Shown here one piece after another: positions 6,413 to 11,592 of a DNA stretch of 11,592 nt. The DNA comes from JANMEX01 sp049696015 (GTDB taxonomy: Bacteria > Pseudomonadota > Alphaproteobacteria > Rhizobiales > Rhizobiaceae). Both the position numbers and the translations under genes were made by a program. Under the pieces are notes generated by a model. That model was not told where the DNA came from. It saw only the letters and a program-made list of their open reading frames with translations, and ran no database searches. How positions within the stretch are numbered: the first letter of the stretch is position 1; every line of letters begins with the position of its first letter. The stretch covers positions 1 to 11,592 of the forward strand of contig JBAVTG010000099.1 of NCBI GenBank assembly GCA_049696015.1, read 5' to 3'.

Positions 6413-7624
6413 ATGGCCACGCCAAACCTTATCCTGACCAATGCCACGCTTGCGACCATGCAGGCGGGGTCCGCCTATGGTTTGATTGAGGATGGGACGA
6501 TCGCAATTTCGGGCGGCAGGATTGCATGGGCGGGGAAAGCGGTGGATGTCCCGGCTGACTATTCCGCTTTCACTCCGTATGACCTGGAAGGCCGTCTGGT
6601 CACGCCCGGATTGATTGATTGCCACACGCATGTCGTCTTTGGCGGCAACCGCGCCCGCGAATTTGAAATGCGCCTGAATGGCGCAACTTATGAGGACATC
6701 GCCCGGGCCGGCGGCGGCATTTTGTCTACGGTCAGCGCCACGCGCGCGTCCTCCGAAGATCAATTGCTCATTGAAGCACTGGCGCGCGTTGACGCCATGC
6801 TGGGCGCAGGCGTCACCATACTGGAAATCAAGTCCGGCTATGGCCTGACAATTGATGCGGAGCTGGTCATGCTGCGTGTCGCGCGGCGTATTGGAAAAGT
6901 CCGTCCTGTAGGGGTGCTGACCACATTCCTCGCCGCGCATGCGATCCCTCCAGAGTACCGGGGCAGGGCAGACGCGTACCTCGATGAAGTCTGTTTGCCT
7001 GCACTTGATGAGGCGCATGATAGCAGGCTTGTGGATGCTGTGGATGGCTTCTGCGAAGGCATCGCATTTTCGCCTGCACAGATCGAGCGCCTTTTTGCCA
7101 AAGCCAAATCACTTGGCTTGCCGGTCAAGCTCCACGCCGAGCAATTGTCCGACCTCGGCGGCGCTGCTCTGGCAGCAAGCCACGGCGCGTTGTCCTGCGA
7201 TCACCTTGAGTATCTTGGCGCCGATGGTGTCCAAGCCATGGCGAAATCCGGTTCGGTCGCGGTCATGCTGCCGGGCGCGTTTTACACATTGCGGGAAAAG
7301 CAGTTGCCGCCGGTCGAAGCGTTGCGTGCCGCAGGCGTGCCAATGGCTGTCGCTACCGATTGCAATCCCGGCTCTTCGCCGATGACCTCGCTGCTGCTGG
7401 CCATGAACATGGCCTGCACCCTGTTCCGTATGACGCCTGAAGAAGCCCTGGCAGGCGTCACCCGCAATGCGGCCAAAGCGCTTGGACTCAACGACACCGG
7501 CGTGATCGTAACTGGCAATCGCGCCGATCTCGCTGTCTGGAATGCATCCCACCCTGCCGAGCTGCCTTACAACATCGGCTTCAACCCCATTTATAGACGC
7601 ATGTACAAAGGTGAGTGGCAATGA
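6413..7624 (+). CDS. hutI: Imidazolonepropionase
   Basis: A 403-residue amidohydrolase that opens the ring of 4-imidazolone-5-propionate to N-formimino-L-glutamate, step three of histidine breakdown. Signatures: TPGLIDCHTHVVFGGNR with metal ligands His71 and His73, a glycine-rich loop ARAGGGILSTVSATR, EIKSGYGL, KLHAEQLSD (His241, Glu243), CDHLEYL (His264), and the metal Asp316 in AVATDCNPGSSP. The frame is open back to a TTG at 6377, at the predicted transcription start. The ATG at 6413 gives the normal family length and N-terminus (MATPNLILTNATL), though its Shine-Dalgarno is weak. It is the first gene of the hutIHGU transcript, and its stop overlaps the hutH start. Confidence 0.96.
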   Translation: MATPNLILTNATLATMQAGSAYGLIEDGTIAISGGRIAWAGKAVDVPADYSAFTPYDLEGRLVTPGLIDCHTHVVFGGNRAREFEMRLNGATYEDIARAGGGILSTVSATRASSEDQLLIEALARVDAMLGAGVTILEIKSGYGLTIDAELVMLRVARRIGKVRPVGVLTTFLAAHAIPPEYRGRADAYLDEVCLPALDEAHDSRLVDAVDGFCEGIAFSPAQIERLFAKAKSLGLPVKLHAEQLSDLGGAALAASHGALSCDHLEYLGADGVQAMAKSGSVAVMLPGAFYTLREKQLPPVEALRAAGVPMAVATDCNPGSSPMTSLLLAMNMACTLFRMTPEEALAGVTRNAAKALGLNDTGVIVTGNRADLAVWNASHPAELPYNIGFNPIYRRMYKGEWQ

Positions 7625-9156
7625 CCGTCGCGCTCGTCCCCGGTTCCGTCAGCATCGGCATGCTGGCACATCTCTATTGGAATGACTTCCCATCTTGGCT
7701 CCACGCCTCGGCAAAGCCCGGAATTGAAAATGCCGCACGGATTGTCGCCAAAGCATCAGCCGGTGGCGCAGCCGTCTACGGCGTCAACACTGGCTTCGGC
7801 AAGCTTGCCTCGATCAAGATAGCCGCAAAAGACACTGCGACTCTCCAGCGCAATTTGATCCTGTCGCATTGCTCCGGCGTTGGCGAGCCGATCCCCGCGC
7901 GCATTGCCCGCCTGATGATGACGCTCAAACTCATCTCGCTCGGACGTGGCGCTTCGGGCGTTCGCTGGGAGATCATTGGACTCATTCAGGACATGCTTGA
8001 AAAAGGCGTGACACCAATCGTGCCGGCCCAAGGATCCGTCGGCGCGTCCGGCGACCTTGCTCCGCTCGCCCACATGGCAGCTGTGATGATCGGCGAAGGC
8101 GAAGCCGAATTCAAAGGCAAGCGCATGGCGGGTGGCGATGCCCTCAAAGCGGCTGGCCTTAAGCCGGTCGTGCTCGGCCCCAAGGAGGGCCTTGCGCTGA
8201 TCAATGGCACCCAGTTCTCCACCGCGTTTGCGTTGGCTGGCTTGTTTGAGGCATGGCGCGCCGCGCAAGCGGCGCTTGTTACCTCGTGCCTTTCTACAGA
8301 TGCCATCATGGGATCGACCGCGCCGCTGGAACCGGAGATCCATGCCTTGCGCGGGCATATCGGCCAGATCGATGCCGCAGCTGCCATGCGCGCTCTGCTG
8401 GCCAACTCTGAAATCCGCGAAAGCCACCGCGAGGGTGATACCCGCGTGCAGGATCCATACTGCATCCGTTGCCAGCCGCAAGTGACGGGCGCGGCGATGG
8501 ACCTGTTGCGGCAGGTTGCGCATACGCTGGAAACCGAGGCCAATGCTGCAACCGACAATCCGCTTGTGCTGACCGGCGCAGGCTTGATCGTTTCCGGCGG
8601 CAATTTCCATGCTGAGCCGGTGGCTTTCGCCGCCGACATCACGGCGCTCGCCATCGCCGAGATTGGCGCCATCGCCCAGCGGCGCATCGCGCTGATGGTC
8701 GACCCGACACTCTCTTTCGATCTGCCGCCATTCCTCACAGCAGAGCCTGGCCTCAACTCCGGCTACATGATCGCCGAAGTCACCTCCGCCGCACTGATGA
8801 GTGAGAACAAGCATCTGGCCAACCCGTGCTCGACGGACTCGACACCGACTTCGGCCAATCAGGAAGACCATGTCTCGATGGCCGCCCACGGCGCGCGCCG
8901 GCTGATGCGGATGGTGGAAAATCTGGATCGAATTTTGGGCATCGAACTTTTGTGTGCTGCGCAAGGCATTTATTTTCGCAGCCCCCTTAAAACCAGTCCG
9001 GCGTTGCAATCTGTCATCGCGCGCTTGCGAAAGGATGTGAGCGTGCTTGGCCAGGATCGGTATCTCGCCCCGGAACTGGAAGCCGCATCGGTTCTCGTGC
9101 GCTCAGGTGAAATCCAGAAGGCGGCAGGCGTTGCCCTGCCGCAGCTTTCGGCATGA
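7621..9156 (+). CDS. hutH: Histidine ammonia-lyase (histidase)
   Basis: A 511-residue cytosolic enzyme that deaminates L-histidine to trans-urocanate and ammonia, committing histidine to catabolism and producing the inducer of HutC. The Ala142-Ser143-Gly144 triad in GSVGASGDLAPLAHM cyclises to the MIO electrophile. Other active-site signatures are YGVNTGFG (Tyr53), NGTQFS, QDPYCIRCQPQV, TDNPLV, GGNFHAEPVA and SANQEDHVSMA. Numbering from the ATG puts Tyr53 and the triad at the same positions as in the well-studied Pseudomonas putida histidase, which supports this start over the in-frame GTG at 7615. The ATG overlaps the hutI stop (ATGA), and AGGTG lies about 7 nt upstream, inside the end of hutI. 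The stop in turn overlaps the hutG start. No key residue is missing. Confidence 0.97.
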   Translation: MTVALVPGSVSIGMLAHLYWNDFPSWLHASAKPGIENAARIVAKASAGGAAVYGVNTGFGKLASIKIAAKDTATLQRNLILSHCSGVGEPIPARIARLMMTLKLISLGRGASGVRWEIIGLIQDMLEKGVTPIVPAQGSVGASGDLAPLAHMAAVMIGEGEAEFKGKRMAGGDALKAAGLKPVVLGPKEGLALINGTQFSTAFALAGLFEAWRAAQAALVTSCLSTDAIMGSTAPLEPEIHALRGHIGQIDAAAAMRALLANSEIRESHREGDTRVQDPYCIRCQPQVTGAAMDLLRQVAHTLETEANAATDNPLVLTGAGLIVSGGNFHAEPVAFAADITALAIAEIGAIAQRRIALMVDPTLSFDLPPFLTAEPGLNSGYMIAEVTSAALMSENKHLANPCSTDSTPTSANQEDHVSMAAHGARRLMRMVENLDRILGIELLCAAQGIYFRSPLKTSPALQSVIARLRKDVSVLGQDRYLAPELEAASVLVRSGEIQKAAGVALPQLSA

Positions 9157-9959
9157 CACCCTTGGCCGTCGAAAGGGGCAATGGCCCGGTCATCCTTGGC
9201 CAGCCGCATGGCGGCACTTTTGTGCCCGAAGAAATCGCCGCAACATTCAACGACAACGGCCGCAAACTGGCCGATACTGACTGGCATATTTGGCGCCTTT
9301 ACGATGGCCTGTGCGACGGCGCGACTGTCGTGCGCGCAAACTTCCATCGCTATGTCATCGACGCCAACCGCGACCCGGAAGGCCAGTCGCTTTATCCCGG
9401 ACAAAACACCACCGGCCTTTGTCCGCTGACCGACTTTGACAGCGAGCCGATTTATCAGCCCGGCATGGAGCCGGACGAGTCCGAAATCGCCCGCCGGATT
9501 GTGGATTGGCATCGCCCCTATCACAAGGCGCTCGAGGCCGAGATTGACCGTGTCAAAGCTCTTCACGGCCATGCGATCGTCTTCGACTGCCATTCGATCC
9601 GCTCGCGCATTCCGTTTCTGTTCGATGGCGACCTCCCAGATTTCAACATCGGCACCAACGATGGCACGACGTGTGATTCCTCTATCGAACGTGTCGCGCT
9701 GGACATCTGCAGCCGGGCCAAGGGTTTCACTCATGTGTTGAATGGCCGCTTCAAAGGTGGCTGGACAACGAGGCATTATGGCCGCCCGCAAGATGGCGTC
9801 CATGCCATCCAGATGGAGATCGCCCAGCGGCAATATATGGACGAGTTTGCGCCGTGGAATTGGCGGGATGAAAGGGCAAGCAAAACCCGCTTGGTTCTCA
9901 AATCCCTCTTCATCGGACTCAATGCATTCGCCCCGCAGCTTTCAGGAGCAAGATCATGA
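9153..9959 (+). CDS. hutG: N-formylglutamate deformylase (N-formylglutamate amidohydrolase)
   Basis: A 268-residue FGase-family (PF05013 type) metal-dependent amidohydrolase. It converts N-formyl-L-glutamate, the HutF product, to glutamate and formate, the last step of the pathway. Conserved pieces: GQPHGGTF (residues 16-23), ADTDWH (40-45), VIDANRDP (68-75), IVFDCHSIRSRIPFLF (142-157), GRFKGGWTTRHYGRP (198-212) and QMEIAQRQYM (220-229). It is not the arginase-family formiminoglutamase that some bacteria also call HutG, because there is no arginase-type manganese motif. It overlaps hutH by 4 nt upstream and hutU by 4 nt downstream, so it is embedded in the operon. Its presence together with hutF makes the five-step route self-consistent. 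Confidence 0.95.
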   Translation: MTPLAVERGNGPVILGQPHGGTFVPEEIAATFNDNGRKLADTDWHIWRLYDGLCDGATVVRANFHRYVIDANRDPEGQSLYPGQNTTGLCPLTDFDSEPIYQPGMEPDESEIARRIVDWHRPYHKALEAEIDRVKALHGHAIVFDCHSIRSRIPFLFDGDLPDFNIGTNDGTTCDSSIERVALDICSRAKGFTHVLNGRFKGGWTTRHYGRPQDGVHAIQMEIAQRQYMDEFAPWNWRDERASKTRLVLKSLFIGLNAFAPQLSGARS

Positions 9960-11592
9960 CCAATCCCCGCCACAACATGCGCGACGTCTACCCGCCGACG
10001 GGAACGGAAATCTCCGCCAAAAGCTGGCTGACCGAAGCGCCGCTCAGGATGCTGATGAACAATCTTCATCCGGACGTCGCCGAGAACCCGCATGAACTGG
10101 TCGTCTATGGCGGCATAGGCCGGGCGGCCCGGACCTGGGAGGACTTCGATCGTATCTGTGCTGGCCTTCGCGATCTGGAAGCCGACGAGACCTTGATTGT
10201 TCAGTCCGGCAAACCCATCGCCATCATCCGGACCCACGAAGATGCGCCGCGCGTTTTGATCGCCAATTCCAATCTTGTGCCGCACTGGGCGACCTGGGAC
10301 CATTTCAACGAGCTCGATAAGAAGGGCCTGATGATGTACGGCCAGATGACAGCCGGATCGTGGATCTACATCGGCACGCAGGGCATCGTTCAAGGAACTT
10401 ACGAGACCTTCGCCGAAGCCGGACGCCAGCATTACAATGGCGACCTCAAGGGCAAGTGGATATTGACCGGCGGCCTTGGCGGCATGGGCGGGGCGCAGCC
10501 GCTGGCGGCGGTGTTTGCCGGCGCTTGCTGCCTTGCTGTCGAGTGCGACGAGACCCGCATCGATTTCCGCATCCGCACACGCTACGTTGATGCCAAGGCA
10601 AAAACGCTGGATGAAGCGCTGGCGCTGATCGACGAATGGACTGCCAAGGGCGAGGCCAAATCTGTCGGACTGCTCGGCAATGCGGCAGACGTTTTCCCGG
10701 AACTGGTCCGGCGCATGAAGGCTGGCGGACATCGTCCGGATATTGTGACTGACCAGACTTCCGCCCATGATCCGCTGCATGGTTATCTGCCGATTGGATG
10801 GTCGGTTGCCGAATGGCGCGAGAAGCAGGAAAGCGATCCGAAGGCTGTTGAGAAAGCCGCCCGCGCTTCGATGAAACAACATGTTTCTGCGATGGTCGAT
10901 TTCTGGAATGCCGGCGTGCCGACACTTGATTATGGCAACAATATTCGTCAGGTCGCAAAGGATGAAGGTCTTGAGAATGCGTTTGCATTTCCGGGTTTCG
11001 TTCCGGCCTACATTCGCCCGTTGTTCTGCAAGGGGATTGGACCGTTCCGCTGGGTAGCTTTGTCCGGAGATCCGGAAGACATTCATAAAACCGATGCCGC
11101 GATGAAAAAACTCTTCCCGGAAAACCATCACCTTCATCGCTGGCTGGACATGGCCAGCGAGCGGATTGCATTCCAGGGCTTGCCCGCCCGCATTTGCTGG
11201 ATTGGTTTGGGTGACCGGCACCGTGCTGGATTGATGTTCAACGAGATGGTGAAATCCGGCGAACTCAAAGCCCCGATCGTCATTGGCCGCGATCATCTGG
11301 ACTCCGGGTCGGTCGCTTCTCCGAACCGTGAAACTGAAGCCATGAAAGACGGATCGGATGCTGTTTCCGACTGGCCGTTGCTCAATGCTTTGGTCAACAC
11401 TGCTTCGGGCGCGACCTGGGTTTCGCTGCACCATGGCGGCGGGGTCGGGATGGGATTTTCCCAGCACGCGGGTGTCGTCATTGTTGCCGACGGGACCGAT
11501 GCCGCAGCCAAACGGCTGGAGCGTGTCTTATGGAATGATCCGGCATCGGGTGTCTGGCGGCATGCCGATGCGGGATATGAGATTGCGATTGA
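9956..11592 (+). CDS. hutU: Urocanate hydratase (urocanase), 3'-partial
   Basis: The frame is open from the ATG to the window edge (545 codons plus 2 nt). Family members are about 555 residues, so only about ten C-terminal residues are missing. The enzyme hydrates urocanate to 4-imidazolone-5-propionate using tightly bound NAD+ as an electrophile. Visible: the highly conserved N-terminus with LRMLMNNLHPDVAENP, the dinucleotide-binding loop TGGLGGMGGAQP (171-181), TDQTSAHDPLHGYLP (265-279), and the catalytic Cys414 in PARICWIGLGDRHRAGL. Further on are GRDHLDSGSVASP and HHGGGVGMGFSQHAG. AGGAG lies 7 nt before the ATG, inside the end of hutG, and the ATGA overlap suggests coupled translation. 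Whether more hut genes (for example a histidine transporter) follow cannot be seen. Confidence 0.97.
   Translation, partial: MTNPRHNMRDVYPPTGTEISAKSWLTEAPLRMLMNNLHPDVAENPHELVVYGGIGRAARTWEDFDRICAGLRDLEADETLIVQSGKPIAIIRTHEDAPRVLIANSNLVPHWATWDHFNELDKKGLMMYGQMTAGSWIYIGTQGIVQGTYETFAEAGRQHYNGDLKGKWILTGGLGGMGGAQPLAAVFAGACCLAVECDETRIDFRIRTRYVDAKAKTLDEALALIDEWTAKGEAKSVGLLGNAADVFPELVRRMKAGGHRPDIVTDQTSAHDPLHGYLPIGWSVAEWREKQESDPKAVEKAARASMKQHVSAMVDFWNAGVPTLDYGNNIRQVAKDEGLENAFAFPGFVPAYIRPLFCKGIGPFRWVALSGDPEDIHKTDAAMKKLFPENHHLHRWLDMASERIAFQGLPARICWIGLGDRHRAGLMFNEMVKSGELKAPIVIGRDHLDSGSVASPNRETEAMKDGSDAVSDWPLLNALVNTASGATWVSLHHGGGVGMGFSQHAGVVIVADGTDAAAKRLERVLWNDPASGVWRHADAGYEIAI

Noticed and set aside
7756..9009. 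A 417-codon open frame on the - strand opposite hutH
   Set aside because: Same reasoning: it mirrors the codon structure of hutH, shows no family motif and has no plausible ribosome binding context.
9776..11467. A 563-codon open frame on the - strand opposite hutG/hutU
   Set aside because: It lies entirely antisense to two strongly conserved enzymes whose motifs are intact; its translation shows no recognisable domain and is rich in Arg, Gln and His as expected for a shadow frame in GC-rich coding DNA.
1..11592. CRISPR arrays, tRNA/rRNA genes, insertion sequences, phage or defence genes
   Set aside because: I looked for direct-repeat arrays, structured RNA signatures and transposase/integrase-like proteins and saw none; every substantial stretch is explained by metabolic or regulatory genes.

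Overview
The window is an 11.6-kb stretch of a moderately GC-rich proteobacterial chromosome, most likely an alphaproteobacterium of the Hyphomicrobiales (rhizobia/Brucella relatives). That placement is an inference from the five-step histidine route (HutF plus HutG), the HutC-type operator, the gene content and a rhizobial-looking intergenic inverted repeat. No phage, transposase, CRISPR, tRNA or rRNA signature is visible. The window is densely coding, and no gap exceeds about 170 bases.

Left part (1-1687, + strand): the 3' portion of a zinc-dependent succinylglutamate desuccinylase/aspartoacylase-family deacylase overlaps by 4 nt a HAD-superfamily phosphatase. Next comes a gap of about 170 bp filled almost entirely by an imperfect inverted repeat, whose far end supplies the stop codon of the next gene. 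That gene (1859-3571, - strand) is a complete long-chain acyl-CoA synthetase (FadD type).

Right part (3662-11592): a full histidine utilisation (hut) locus. It runs hutC (repressor, -), hutD (+), hutF (-), then hutI, hutH, hutG and hutU (+). The four + strand catabolic genes are chained by three consecutive ATGA overlaps, and hutU runs off the window about ten codons before its expected end. The encoded route is: histidine to urocanate plus ammonia (HutH), to imidazolonepropionate (HutU), to formiminoglutamate (HutI), to N-formylglutamate plus ammonia (HutF), to glutamate plus formate (HutG). The one-step FIGlu hydrolase route is not used.

Regulation: a perfect 14-bp palindrome (TATGTCTAGACATA, carrying the GTnTAnAC core of HutC/GntR repressors) lies in the hutF-hutI divergent intergenic region. 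It overlaps the -10 box of a good sigma70-like promoter for hutIHGU and lies close upstream of hutF. HutC bound there should repress both directions until urocanate accumulates. The hutC-hutD intergenic region has no such core but carries other inverted repeats.

Novelty: this is mainly a well-understood catabolic locus, and I do not see a new defence, mobile or toxin system. The points most worth a second look are the intergenic inverted repeat, the inverted placement of hutD with its tail-to-tail overlap with hutF, and the unexplained repeats between hutC and hutD.
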